This document shows, in pieces, positions 40,263 through 49,150 of a stretch of 64,000 bases of DNA. Every line of letters begins with the position of its first letter. The first letter of the stretch is position 1. The position numbers were made by a program, and so were the translations under genes. The DNA is from Pseudonocardia autotrophica (GTDB lineage: Bacteria > Actinomycetota > Actinomycetes > Mycobacteriales > Pseudonocardiaceae): the NCBI RefSeq assembly GCF_003945385.1, contig NZ_AP018920.1:2356001-2420000 (forward strand), written 5' to 3'. The notes under the pieces are model-generated. The model saw only the letters and a list, made by a program, of their open reading frames with translations, was not told the origin of the DNA and ran no database searches.

Positions 40263-41606
40263 GTGACCAGCACCCTCATCGATCCCGCCACGCTGCCCGG
40301 CTGGAGCACCGACCCGGCAGCCCGCGCCGCGGCCCGCCTCGACCGCTCCGGCTTCGATCCCGGCTCCGATCCGGACGCCGTCGTCGTCGCCGGATCGGTG
40401 GACGAGGTCGCCGCGGTGCTGGCGCACGCGAACGCCACCGGCACCCCGGTCGTCGTCCGCGGGGCGGGCAGCGGACTGTCCGGCGGAGCCGTCGCCGGGG
40501 CGGGCAGCATCGTGCTCGACCTGACCGGGCTGGACCGGATCGTCGAGATCTCCCCGGCCGACGAGTACGCCGTCGCCGAGGCGGGCGTGATCACCGCCGA
40601 CCTGGATGCGGCCGCCGCCGCGCACGGCCTGCGCTACGCCCCCGACCCGGCCAGCCTGGCGATCTCCACGATCGGCGGCAACATCGCCACCAATGCGGGC
40701 GGCCTGCGTTGCGCCAAGTACGGCGTCACCCGCGACTCGGTGCTCGGCCTCGACGTGGTGCTCGCCGACGGCCGCCGGATCGCCACCGGCCGGCGCACCG
40801 TGAAGGGCGTCGCCGGGTACGACCTGACCGGCCTGTTCGTCGGCTCCGAGGGCACCCTCGGGGTGGTCGTCGGGGCCACCCTGCGGCTGCGCCCGGCGCC
40901 GGTCGCCACGGCCACCCTCGCGGCCTGGTTCGACGGGATCGGTGCGGCTGCCGCGGCCGCCGCCGCGATCACCGCGGCCCGGTTGCAGCCATCGGTCGCC
41001 GAGCTGCTCGACACGGCCTGCCTGACCGCCATCGCCGACGCGGGCGGGCCGGCACCGCGCGGCGGCGCGTTCCTGCTGGTGCAGACCGACGGGTTCGGCG
41101 CCGACGCCGAGATCGACGCCGTGCGGGCGGTGGTGGAGCCGCTCGCCGGTTCCGTGGACGTCGCCGCCGACCCGGCGGGCGCCGAGGCGCTGCTGGCGAC
41201 CCGCCGGGCCGGGCTGCCTGCGCTGGAACGGCTGGGCCGGGTGCTCGTCGAGGACGTCGCCGTCCCCCGGTCCCGGCTCGCCGATGCGGTCGACGCGATC
41301 GCCGCGATCTCGGCCCGCAGCGGGATCCGGATCGCGACGATGGCGCACGCCGGCGACGGCAACCTGCACCCGATCCTCGTCCTCGAACCCGGCCGCGAGC
41401 TCGACGAGCACGTCTGGGCCTGCGCCGGCGAGGTGTTCACGACCGCGCTGCGGCTCGGCGGAACCCTCACCGGCGAGCACGGCGTCGGCCTGCTCAAGCG
41501 CCGCTGGCTGCGCGACGAACTGGGCGACGACGTCGTCGACCTGCAACAGCAGCTGCGCGCGGTGTTCGACCCGCGCGGCGTCCTCAATCCCGGCAAGGCG
41601 ATCTGA
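40263..41606 (+). CDS. GlcD-type FAD-linked oxidase
   Basis: Flavoprotein of 447 residues of the vanillyl-alcohol oxidase/GlcD group. PCMH-type FAD domain: RGAGSGLSGGAVAG, STIGGNIATNAGG. C-terminal HAGDGNLHP and LTGEHGVGLLKRRWL are the usual metal/substrate motifs of D-2-hydroxyacid dehydrogenases. GTG 40263 was chosen by domain start and an AGGA site. First gene of a seven-to-eight-gene plus-strand operon with monooxygenases and a peptide-type importer. It may oxidise the alpha-hydroxy acid left after desulfurisation. Confidence 0.9.
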   Translation: MTSTLIDPATLPGWSTDPAARAAARLDRSGFDPGSDPDAVVVAGSVDEVAAVLAHANATGTPVVVRGAGSGLSGGAVAGAGSIVLDLTGLDRIVEISPADEYAVAEAGVITADLDAAAAAHGLRYAPDPASLAISTIGGNIATNAGGLRCAKYGVTRDSVLGLDVVLADGRRIATGRRTVKGVAGYDLTGLFVGSEGTLGVVVGATLRLRPAPVATATLAAWFDGIGAAAAAAAAITAARLQPSVAELLDTACLTAIADAGGPAPRGGAFLLVQTDGFGADAEIDAVRAVVEPLAGSVDVAADPAGAEALLATRRAGLPALERLGRVLVEDVAVPRSRLADAVDAIAAISARSGIRIATMAHAGDGNLHPILVLEPGRELDEHVWACAGEVFTTALRLGGTLTGEHGVGLLKRRWLRDELGDDVVDLQQQLRAVFDPRGVLNPGKAI

Positions 41607-41639
41607 CCGGCTCCGTCCGACCACCCCTGGAGACCTCCC

Positions 41640-42836
41640 GTGACCACCGATGCCCTCCCGCCGACCGCGGCCCGCACCGTCGAGTTCATCTCGCTCTCGC
41701 ACCTCAACCCGTCCACCGAGCTGGCGCCGCGGCCGAGCCGCGGCATCGACCTGGACTACTTCCGCCGCTACGTCCGCACCCTGGAGGAGTCCGGCTACGA
41801 CTACACGCTGCTGCCCTACGGTTCGTCGTCGGCCGACTCGTTCGTCGTCGCCTCCGCGGTCGGGCAGCTCACCGAGCGGCTCCGGCCGATCGTCGCGGTC
41901 CGGCCGAACACGGCGTTCCCGCTGGTCGTCGCCCAGCAGCTGGCGACCCTGGACCAGCTCACCGAGGGCCGCGCCGTCGTCCACCTGATCTCCGGCGGCA
42001 ACGACGCCGAGCAGGCCCGGCACGGCGACTACCTGCCCAAGGCGCGCCGCTACGCCCGGACCGGTGAGTTCATCGAGTTGCTGCGCCGGGCCTGGGCCGA
42101 ACCGGAGCCGTTCTCGCACGACGGCGACTTCTACCGGTTCGACGACTTCGGCCCCGGCTTCCGGCCCTTCGGCGACACGATCCCGATCTCCATCGGCGGC
42201 CAGTCCGACGAGGCGTTCGAGATCGGCGGCAGGCAGGCCGACGTGTTCAGCTTCTGGGGCGAGCCGCTCACCGAGATCCGCGCCCAGATCCGGCGGGTGC
42301 ACGACATCGCCGACACCGCCGGCCGCCCGCGGCCGCGGATCTGGGTGACCTTCCGGCCGATCATCGACCGGACCGACGAGCTGGCCTGGCGCAAGGCCTA
42401 CGACTACGCCGAGAAGATCGGCGCCACCTTCGATCAGGGCACCTTCGGCAAGCGCCATCTCGCCGACACCCCGCAGAACGTCGGTTCCCGGCGGGCGCTC
42501 GACTTCGCCGCCCGTTCCGAGGTCTACGACCGGGCACTGTGGACCCGCACGGCGTCGGTGACCAACGGCGCCGGCGCGGCCACCGCGCTGGTCGGCACCC
42601 CGGAGACGGTGGCGGCCGCGATCGTCGACTACGTCGACGTGGGCGCCGACCTGGTCTCGATCCGCGGCTACGACACCCTCGCCGACGCCGCCGACTACGG
42701 GCGGCACGTGCTGCCGCTGGTCCGCCAGGAGCTCGCCCACCGGGCCGCGACCGGCCGCCGCGGCACCCTGCAGGCCGAGCACCCGGGCGCGCTCGCCCCC
42801 GGGTTCGACGCCGACGCGCTGGCCGGTGCCCGGTGA
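41640..42836 (+). CDS. SsuD-like (alkanesulfonate-type) FMN monooxygenase
   Basis: LLM monooxygenase of 398 residues. VEFISLSHLNPSTEL, YDYTLLPYGSSSADSFVVAS, RPIVAVRPNTAFPLVVAQQ, HLISGGNDAEQARHGDYL and PISIGGQSDEAFEI closely follow the alkanesulfonate monooxygenase SsuD pattern (C-S cleavage to sulfite and aldehyde). GTG 41640 has CTGGAG 7 nt upstream. Its FMN reductase is not in the window. The 3' end overlaps the next gene (GTGA). Confidence 0.9.
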   Translation: MTTDALPPTAARTVEFISLSHLNPSTELAPRPSRGIDLDYFRRYVRTLEESGYDYTLLPYGSSSADSFVVASAVGQLTERLRPIVAVRPNTAFPLVVAQQLATLDQLTEGRAVVHLISGGNDAEQARHGDYLPKARRYARTGEFIELLRRAWAEPEPFSHDGDFYRFDDFGPGFRPFGDTIPISIGGQSDEAFEIGGRQADVFSFWGEPLTEIRAQIRRVHDIADTAGRPRPRIWVTFRPIIDRTDELAWRKAYDYAEKIGATFDQGTFGKRHLADTPQNVGSRRALDFAARSEVYDRALWTRTASVTNGAGAATALVGTPETVAAAIVDYVDVGADLVSIRGYDTLADAADYGRHVLPLVRQELAHRAATGRRGTLQAEHPGALAPGFDADALAGAR

Positions 42837-44023
42837 CCGCGCTGGACGAGCGCAGGACCGCGCTCCCCGTCCCGGACCTGTCCGAGGAGGGGCTCGCCGC
42901 CGTCACCGCCGAGCTGGCGGGCACCGCGCAGCACTACGACCGCAGCGGTGCGATCCCGGTCGCCGGGATCGACGCCGTGCACCGGGCCGGGCTGCTCACC
43001 GCGACCGTCGCCGAGCGGTTCGGCGGGCCGGGTGTGTCCGCGCGGGACGCCGCCCGGATCCTGGTCGCGCTCGGCGAGGGCGATCCGTCGGTGGCGCTGC
43101 TCGCCGCGAACACCCTCGCCACCCACCAGGGCCAGGCGGCGGCCGGGAGCTGGCCGGCCGCCCGCTACGCCGAGGTGCTGCGCCGCTCGGCCCGCGAGCC
43201 CACCCTGATCAACGCGATCCGGGCCGAGCCCGAGCTGGGCGCCCCGGCCCGCGGTGGCCTCCCGGCCACCGTCGCCCGGCGCACCGGCGACGGCTGGTCG
43301 CTGTCCGGTCGCAAGGCCTACGCCACCGGCGGGACGGCGCTGGCCTATCACGTCGTGTGGGCGACGGCCGACGAGCCGGACGGCGATCCGGAGGCGCCCC
43401 GGGTCGGGCACCTGATCGTCCCCGCGGATCTTCCCGGGATCAGCTGGATCGACACCTGGGACCACCTGGGGCTGCGCGCGTCGAACACGCACGACGTCGT
43501 CTACGACGACGTGGCGCTGCCCGCCGACGCGTTCGTCGAGATCCCGCGTGGCGCCGACGGCGTCTACCGGGACCCGGCCGCGGCCGCCGGGCCGGCGAGC
43601 TTCGGCCATCCCGCGCTGTACGTGGGTGTCGCTCGGGCGGCCAGGGCCGCGTTCGTCCGCTACGCCCGCGAGCGGGTCCCGGCCGCGCTCGGCCGCCCGA
43701 TCGCCGAGACCGAGCGGATCCGCACCGTCGCCGGCGAGATCGACGCGCTCCTCGCGCAGGCCGAGACGCTGCTCTTCGGCGCGCTGCTGCGGATCGAGGC
43801 CGGCGACACCGCGCACCTGCCGCAGCTCTCGCTGCTGAAGGTCCAGATCGCCCGGTCGGTGGTCGCCGCGGTGGAGACCGCCGTCGCCGCGCTGGGCAAT
43901 CCCGCGCTCACCCGTCACCAGCCGTTCGAACGGCATCTGCGTGACGTCCTGTGCGTCCGGGTGCATCCCCCGCAGGCGGACGCCGCGTTGCTCGACGCCG
44001 GCCGCCGTCTCCTCACCCGCTGA
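42833..44023 (+). CDS. DszC/SfnB-like acyl-CoA-dehydrogenase-fold monooxygenase
   Basis: Flavoprotein of 396 residues with the acyl-CoA dehydrogenase fold: LTATVAERFGGPGVSARDAA, GWSLSGRKAYATGG, THDVVYDDVALPAD. It lacks an obvious catalytic Glu at the ACAD position and most resembles the DszC/SfnB/XiaF flavin monooxygenases that oxygenate thiophene, sulfone or amine sulfur/nitrogen. GTG 42833 overlaps the SsuD-like gene. Tandem C-S and S-oxygenating enzymes support organosulfur catabolism. Confidence 0.88.
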   Translation: MTALDERRTALPVPDLSEEGLAAVTAELAGTAQHYDRSGAIPVAGIDAVHRAGLLTATVAERFGGPGVSARDAARILVALGEGDPSVALLAANTLATHQGQAAAGSWPAARYAEVLRRSAREPTLINAIRAEPELGAPARGGLPATVARRTGDGWSLSGRKAYATGGTALAYHVVWATADEPDGDPEAPRVGHLIVPADLPGISWIDTWDHLGLRASNTHDVVYDDVALPADAFVEIPRGADGVYRDPAAAAGPASFGHPALYVGVARAARAAFVRYARERVPAALGRPIAETERIRTVAGEIDALLAQAETLLFGALLRIEAGDTAHLPQLSLLKVQIARSVVAAVETAVAALGNPALTRHQPFERHLRDVLCVRVHPPQADAALLDAGRRLLTR

Positions 44024-44048
44024 CCACCAGAGGAGAGCACGACCTCCC

Positions 44049-45689
44049 ATGAGTACGTCCCACACCGCGCGACGCGCGTTCCGGATCGTGATCGGCCTGC
44101 TGGCCGCGACCGTCCTCGCCACCGCGTGCAGCCCCGGCGCCGCGCAGACCGGCGGCTCCGGCGAGCCGCGGGCCGGCGGCGACCTGACCTTCCTCATCGA
44201 CTCGCTCGGCGACACCTGGATCCCGAACAACTCGGCGATCTCCAGCTTCCAGGGCCACGTCTGGGGGCACGTCACCGACAAGCTCGTGCACGTCGACGAG
44301 GCGGGCGCCGTGTCACCGTGGGTCGCGCAGAGCTGGGAGCGCAACGACGACGCCACCGAGTTCACCCTCCGCCTGCGGCCCGGCGTCACCTTCTCCGACG
44401 GCACCCCGCTGGACGCGGCCGCCGTCGTCGCCAATCTCGACCTGTGGGCCGAGGGCCGCCCGGACGAGGGGATCCGGCCGATCGGGCTGTTCCCCAAGAC
44501 CTACGACCGAGCCGAGGCGGTCGACCCGGCCACGGTGCGGGTCGCCTTCTCCTCGCCCACGCTGGGCTTCATCCCGACCCTGGGCTACCACGGCTCGATC
44601 CTGATCTCGCCCGCGACGCTCGCCCGGCCCGCCACCGAGCAGGCCGACCTGTCGAACGCCGTCGGGTCCGGGCCCTATGTCGTCGAGTCCTGGCGCGACG
44701 ACGACTCGGTGGTGCTCCGCAAGCGCGACGACTACGACTGGGCGCCGGAGGTGTCCGAGCACCAGGGCGCGGCCCGGATCGACACCATCACCTACAAGGT
44801 CGTCTCCGAGCAGCCGGTGCGCGCCTCCTCGGTCCGCTCCGGGCAGGCCGACGTCGCCTACAACCCGTCGCCGAAGGAGCTGGAGAGCTTCAAGGCGCAG
44901 GGATTCAGCACCGCGACGCCGCGCTATCTCGGGTTCGTCAACGGCTTCGCGGTGAACACCGCCGCCGCCCCGTTCGACGACGTCCGGGTCCGGCAGGCGC
45001 TGCAGCACGGCCTGGACCGCGACGAGATCCTCTCCACCGTCTACACCCCGGACTGGCTGCCCGCCGAGTCGTTCCTGCAGAGCAACGTGCCCGGCGCGAC
45101 CGACCACTCGGCGTCGTTCGCGTTCGACCGGGCCCGGGCCGAACAGCTGCTCGACGAGGCCGGCTGGGTGCGCGGCGCCGACGGCACCCGCGCCAAGGAC
45201 GGGACGCCGCTGTCGGTCACCCTGCACCCCAACCCGTACCTGGCGACCTCGACCGCGGTCGACGAGCTGATCGCCCAGCAGCTGCGGGCCATCGGGTTCG
45301 CCGTCGACATCCGGTCCTTCGACGTCGTCACCTACACCCAGCGGGTCGACTTCGGCTCGGTCGGGCTCTACGAGGTCACCCGCAGCATCATCGACGCCGG
45401 CACGGTCAGCGGGATCCTGACCGACGCGAACAACGGCGAGGACTGGTTCGGCGTCGGCCGCAGCGACCCGAAGCTGGTCGAGCTCGCAGCCGGCATCGCC
45501 GGTGCCAGCGATCCGGCCGCCCGCGACGCGCAGCTCGACGAGCTGCAGGCGCACGTGCTCGACCAGGCGTACTTCGTGCCGATCACGCAGATCGTGCAGC
45601 GCATCTACCTGCAGTCCCCGCGGGTGCACGACGTGACCTACAACGGTGTCGCCTACGCCAACTACTACACGGCCTGGATCGAGGACTGA
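44049..45689 (+). CDS. Class-5 (Opp/Dpp/Nik-type) ABC substrate-binding lipoprotein
   Basis: Lipoprotein of 546 residues. Signal peptide with lipobox LATAC (Cys near 24), then the SBP_bac_5 fold: WIPNNSAISSFQGHVWGHV, TLRLRPGVTFSDGTPLDA, GSGPYVVESW, RVRQALQHGLDRDEI. Such proteins bind peptides, nickel chelates or glutathione-like ligands, not simple sulfonates, so the island's substrate may be a peptide-sized or conjugated sulfur compound. The ribosome site GAGGAG is rather far (14 nt) from ATG 44049. Confidence 0.92.
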   Translation: MSTSHTARRAFRIVIGLLAATVLATACSPGAAQTGGSGEPRAGGDLTFLIDSLGDTWIPNNSAISSFQGHVWGHVTDKLVHVDEAGAVSPWVAQSWERNDDATEFTLRLRPGVTFSDGTPLDAAAVVANLDLWAEGRPDEGIRPIGLFPKTYDRAEAVDPATVRVAFSSPTLGFIPTLGYHGSILISPATLARPATEQADLSNAVGSGPYVVESWRDDDSVVLRKRDDYDWAPEVSEHQGAARIDTITYKVVSEQPVRASSVRSGQADVAYNPSPKELESFKAQGFSTATPRYLGFVNGFAVNTAAAPFDDVRVRQALQHGLDRDEILSTVYTPDWLPAESFLQSNVPGATDHSASFAFDRARAEQLLDEAGWVRGADGTRAKDGTPLSVTLHPNPYLATSTAVDELIAQQLRAIGFAVDIRSFDVVTYTQRVDFGSVGLYEVTRSIIDAGTVSGILTDANNGEDWFGVGRSDPKLVELAAGIAGASDPAARDAQLDELQAHVLDQAYFVPITQIVQRIYLQSPRVHDVTYNGVAYANYYTAWIED

Positions 45690-45696
45690 GGCCGCC

Positions 45697-46665
45697 GTGA
45701 ACGGGGACTACGCCGGCTACGCGCTGCGCCGGGCCGGGCAGGCCGTCGTCGTGGTGCTGCTGGCCTACGTGTTCACCTTCGTGGTGATCAGCGTGCTGCC
45801 CGGCGATCCGGTGACCGCCACCCTGCGCAACCCGGAGAACGGGTTCAGCGAGGAGGAGATCGCCCGGATCGTCGCCTACTACGGCCTCGACCAGCCCGTG
45901 TACGTACAGCTGTGGGAGGCGCTGAGCCGGTTCCTGGTCGGTGACCTCGGCCTGTCGCTGCGGTCCGACCGGCCGGTGGCGGACATGCTGACCGAGGTGC
46001 TCGGCTCGACGCTCGCGCTGGCCGGGACCGCGCTGGTGGTCGCGGTGCTGCTGGCGTTCGGGATCGCCTTCGGCGCGCAGTACCTGCCGCGCCCGTTCGG
46101 ACCGGCGTTGCGGGCGTTCCCCTCGCTGTTCCTGTCGGTGCCGAACTTCCTGATCGGGCTGTTGCTGATCCAGCTGCTGTCGTTCCAGCTGGGTCTGTTC
46201 CGGGCGATCGACGCCGACTCGCCGACGGCGACGTTCGTCGCCGCCCTCACCCTCGGCATCCCGGTGTCCGCCCAGATCGCGGAGGTACTGATCGCGAACC
46301 TCGACCACGAGGCCCGCCAGGAGTACGCGACCGTCGCCCGCTCGCGCGGGCTCGGCAGGTGGGCGCTGCTGCTGCGCCACCTGCTCAAGCCGTCGTCGCT
46401 GCCGGTGGTGACGGTGCTGGCGCTGACGGTCGGGGAGCTGCTCGGCGGTGCCGTCATCACCGAGGCGGTGTTCGGGCGGACCGGGATCGGCTCGCTCGTC
46501 GAGCGGTCCGTCGCGATGCAGGACCTGCCGGTGCTGCAGGCGGTGGTGGCACTCGCGGCCGTCGTGTTCGTCGTCGTCAACCTGGTGGCCGACCTGGTGT
46601 ACCCGCTGCTCGATCCGCGGGTGTCGCTGCAGGCCGGTCCCGAACGAGGAGCGGCCGCCCGATGA
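45697..46665 (+). CDS. DppB-type ABC permease
   Basis: Permease of 322 residues with six spans. GYALRRAGQAVVVVLLAYV, VISVLPGDPVTATL and YGLDQPVYVQL are typical of the B subunit. The coupling loop is EYATVARSRGLGRWALLLRH. GTG 45697 follows the binding-protein stop by 7 nt. Partner of the next gene. Confidence 0.92.
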   Translation: MNGDYAGYALRRAGQAVVVVLLAYVFTFVVISVLPGDPVTATLRNPENGFSEEEIARIVAYYGLDQPVYVQLWEALSRFLVGDLGLSLRSDRPVADMLTEVLGSTLALAGTALVVAVLLAFGIAFGAQYLPRPFGPALRAFPSLFLSVPNFLIGLLLIQLLSFQLGLFRAIDADSPTATFVAALTLGIPVSAQIAEVLIANLDHEARQEYATVARSRGLGRWALLLRHLLKPSSLPVVTVLALTVGELLGGAVITEAVFGRTGIGSLVERSVAMQDLPVLQAVVALAAVVFVVVNLVADLVYPLLDPRVSLQAGPERGAAAR

Positions 46666-47513
46666 CCGTCTCCACCGTCTCCGGCTCCGCCACTGCACCC
46701 CGCGGGCCGGACCGCGCCCCCGCCCGCCGGGTCCCGGTCGGGGTGGTGCTGTCGTTCCTCGTGGTCGCGCTGGTCGTGGCCTGGTCGGTCGCGCCGGGAC
46801 TGTTCACCGCGCAGGACCCGGTCGACGGGGTCCCGGCCGACCTGTTCCTCCCGCCGGGCGCCGAGCACCTGTTCGGTACCGACCACCTGGGCCGGGACCT
46901 GTTCGCCAGGGTCGTGCACGGCACCGCGTCGTCGGTGACGAGCGCGCTCGTCGCGGTTGCCATCGGGGTGCTCAGCGGCGGCCTGATCGGGCTGCTCGCC
47001 GGGTTCCTCGGCGGGTTCGTCGACGTGCTGCTCGCCCGGTTCGTCGACGTGCTGCTGGCGATCCCCAGCTTCCTGCTGGCCGTCGTCGTGGTGTCGGCGC
47101 TCGGCTTCCAGACCATCAACGCGGCCGTCGCGACCGGCATCTCGGCGGTCGCCGTGTTCGCCAGGGTGATGCGTTCGGAGGTGCTCAGGGCCCGCAGCGC
47201 CGTCTACGTGGAGGCGGCGCTGCTGCTCGGCGGGTCCCGCACGCACGTGCTGCTGCGGCACGTACTGCCCAACGCGTCGCGCTCGGTGCTGCAGCTCGCC
47301 GTGCTGCACTTCGGCCTGTCGATCCTGGTGATCGCCGGCCTGGCCTTCCTCGGCTACGGCGATCCGCCGCCGGCGTCGGACTGGGGGCTGCTCGTCGCCT
47401 CCGGCAAGGACCACCCGATGGCGCCCTGGCTGGTGTGGGCGCCCGCGCTCGTCACGATCGTCACCGTCCTCTCCGTGAACAGGATCAGCCGATGGCTCCG
47501 CACGACCGACTGA
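46662..47513 (+). CDS. DppC-type ABC permease
   Basis: Permease of 283 residues. Polar N-terminus, six spans, periplasmic HLFGTDHLGRDLFARVVHG and coupling loop YVEAALLLGGSRTHVLLRHV mark the C subunit. ATG 46662 overlaps the DppB stop (ATGA), and the 3' end overlaps the ATPase by 22 nt. Confidence 0.92.
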   Translation: MTVSTVSGSATAPRGPDRAPARRVPVGVVLSFLVVALVVAWSVAPGLFTAQDPVDGVPADLFLPPGAEHLFGTDHLGRDLFARVVHGTASSVTSALVAVAIGVLSGGLIGLLAGFLGGFVDVLLARFVDVLLAIPSFLLAVVVVSALGFQTINAAVATGISAVAVFARVMRSEVLRARSAVYVEAALLLGGSRTHVLLRHVLPNASRSVLQLAVLHFGLSILVIAGLAFLGYGDPPPASDWGLLVASGKDHPMAPWLVWAPALVTIVTVLSVNRISRWLRTTD

Positions 47514-49150
47514 CCGCCCCGCTGCTGCGGGTGTCCGACCTGTCCGTGTTCTACTCCGGGCGGCCCTACTCCGGGCGGGCTTCCTCCGGACGCCCGACGG
47601 TGTCCGGTGTGGACCTCGAACTGGATGCGGGCGGCTCGCTCGCGCTGATCGGCGAGTCCGGCTCCGGAAAGTCCACCATCGCCCGGTCGGTGCTGCGGCT
47701 GCTGCCCGACACCGGCCGCGCGACCGGCCGGATCGAGATCGACGGCACCGAGGTGCTCGGGCTGCCCGAGCGGCGCTTCCGGCCGCTGCGCGGACGCACC
47801 CTCGGCTTCGTCCCGCAGGATCCGGGCAGCGCACTCAACCCGGTCCGGACGATCGGTTCGCAGGGGCTCGAGGCGGCCGCGCTCGCCGACGGCGCCGAGC
47901 CGGGCGGCCGCCGCGAGCTGGTGCTCGACACACTCGCCAGGGTCGGCCTCCCCGAACCCCGCCGGGTGTTCGACGCCTACCCGCACGAGTTGTCCGGCGG
48001 CATGCTGCAGCGGGTGCTCATCGGGCTCGCCGTGCTGCCCGGGCCGTCGTTGCTGGTGGCCGACGAGCCCACCTCCGCGCTCGACGTCACCATCGCCCGG
48101 CACATCCTGGACCTGCTCTCCGAGCTGCGGGAGAGCCTCGGCATCGGGCTGCTGCTGATCACCCACGACCTGGCGATCGCCGCCGACCGGGCCGAGGACC
48201 TCGTCGTGCTGAAGGACGGATCGGTGCAGGAGTCGGGACCGACGACGCAGGTGTTCGACCGGCCGTCGTCGGTCTACGCGCGGCGGCTGCACGCCGACGT
48301 GCCCGCGCTGAACCCGGACCGCTGGGGCGGTTTGCGCGACGCCGGTGCCGCGCGGCTCGCCGATCCGGCGACACCGGTGGAGATCGAGGTGTCGCAGGTC
48401 GCGAAGACCTTCCGCACCGGCACCTCCCGGGTCGCCGCCGTCGACGACGTGTCGTTCTCCGTGCGCCGCGGCACCACGCACGCGCTGGTCGGCGAGTCCG
48501 GCTCCGGCAAGACGACCGCGATCCGGTTGCTGCTCGGGCTGGAACGCCCCGACTCCGGGCGGATCGCCGTCGCCGGCTCGGAGCTGGAATCCCGCTCACC
48601 GGCGGCGCTGCGCGAGCTGCGCAGGCACCTGCAACTCGTCTACCAGAACCCGTTCACCTCGCTGGATCCGATGTGGAAGGTGCAGCGGCTGGTGCGCGAG
48701 CCGCTGGACCGCTTCCGGGTGGGCGACCGGCGCGAGCGCGCGGAGCGGGTGCGGGCCGCCACGGCATCGGTCGGGCTCTCCGCCGAGCTGCTCGGACGGC
48801 GGCCGGCGGCGCTGTCCGGTGGGCAGCGGCAGCGGGTCGCGATCGCCAGGGCACTGGTGCTCGAACCGGACGTGATCGTGTTCGACGAGCCGACCTCGGC
48901 GCTCGACGTGACCGTGCAGGCCGGGATCGTCGAGACGCTGCTGCGGCTGCAGGCCGAGCGTGGGCTGACCTACGTGTTCGTCTCACACGATCTGTCGCTG
49001 ATCCGCCAGCTCGCGCACACCGTGTCCGTGCTGCGCCACGGCCGGGTCGTCGAACAGGGGGAGGTCGGGGCGGTGTTCGACGATCCGCAGGACTCCTACA
49101 CCCGCATCCTGCTCGACTCGGTCCCCGGCACCGAGCGGGCCGCCGCATGA
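47492..49150 (+). CDS. Fused DppD-DppF-type double ABC ATPase
   Basis: Protein of 552 residues holding two complete ABC domains. Domain 1 (about 10-265) has GESGSGKST, VPQDPGSALNP, ELSGGMLQRVLIGLA and LLVADEPTSALD. Domain 2 (about 290-545) has GESGSGKTT, VYQNPFTSLDP, LSGGQRQRVAIARAL and VIVFDEPTSALD. Opp/Dpp systems often use two separate ATPases, so here they are one chain. ATG 47492 has AGGAT upstream. The following monooxygenase overlaps by ATGA. Confidence 0.93.
   Translation: MAPHDRLTAPLLRVSDLSVFYSGRPYSGRASSGRPTVSGVDLELDAGGSLALIGESGSGKSTIARSVLRLLPDTGRATGRIEIDGTEVLGLPERRFRPLRGRTLGFVPQDPGSALNPVRTIGSQGLEAAALADGAEPGGRRELVLDTLARVGLPEPRRVFDAYPHELSGGMLQRVLIGLAVLPGPSLLVADEPTSALDVTIARHILDLLSELRESLGIGLLLITHDLAIAADRAEDLVVLKDGSVQESGPTTQVFDRPSSVYARRLHADVPALNPDRWGGLRDAGAARLADPATPVEIEVSQVAKTFRTGTSRVAAVDDVSFSVRRGTTHALVGESGSGKTTAIRLLLGLERPDSGRIAVAGSELESRSPAALRELRRHLQLVYQNPFTSLDPMWKVQRLVREPLDRFRVGDRRERAERVRAATASVGLSAELLGRRPAALSGGQRQRVAIARALVLEPDVIVFDEPTSALDVTVQAGIVETLLRLQAERGLTYVFVSHDLSLIRQLAHTVSVLRHGRVVEQGEVGAVFDDPQDSYTRILLDSVPGTERAAA

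Noticed and set aside
40089..42782. An 897-codon minus-strand open frame
   Set aside because: Antisense to the FAD oxidase and SsuD-like genes, both of which have clear motifs. Val/Gly/Asp/Arg-rich shadow composition.
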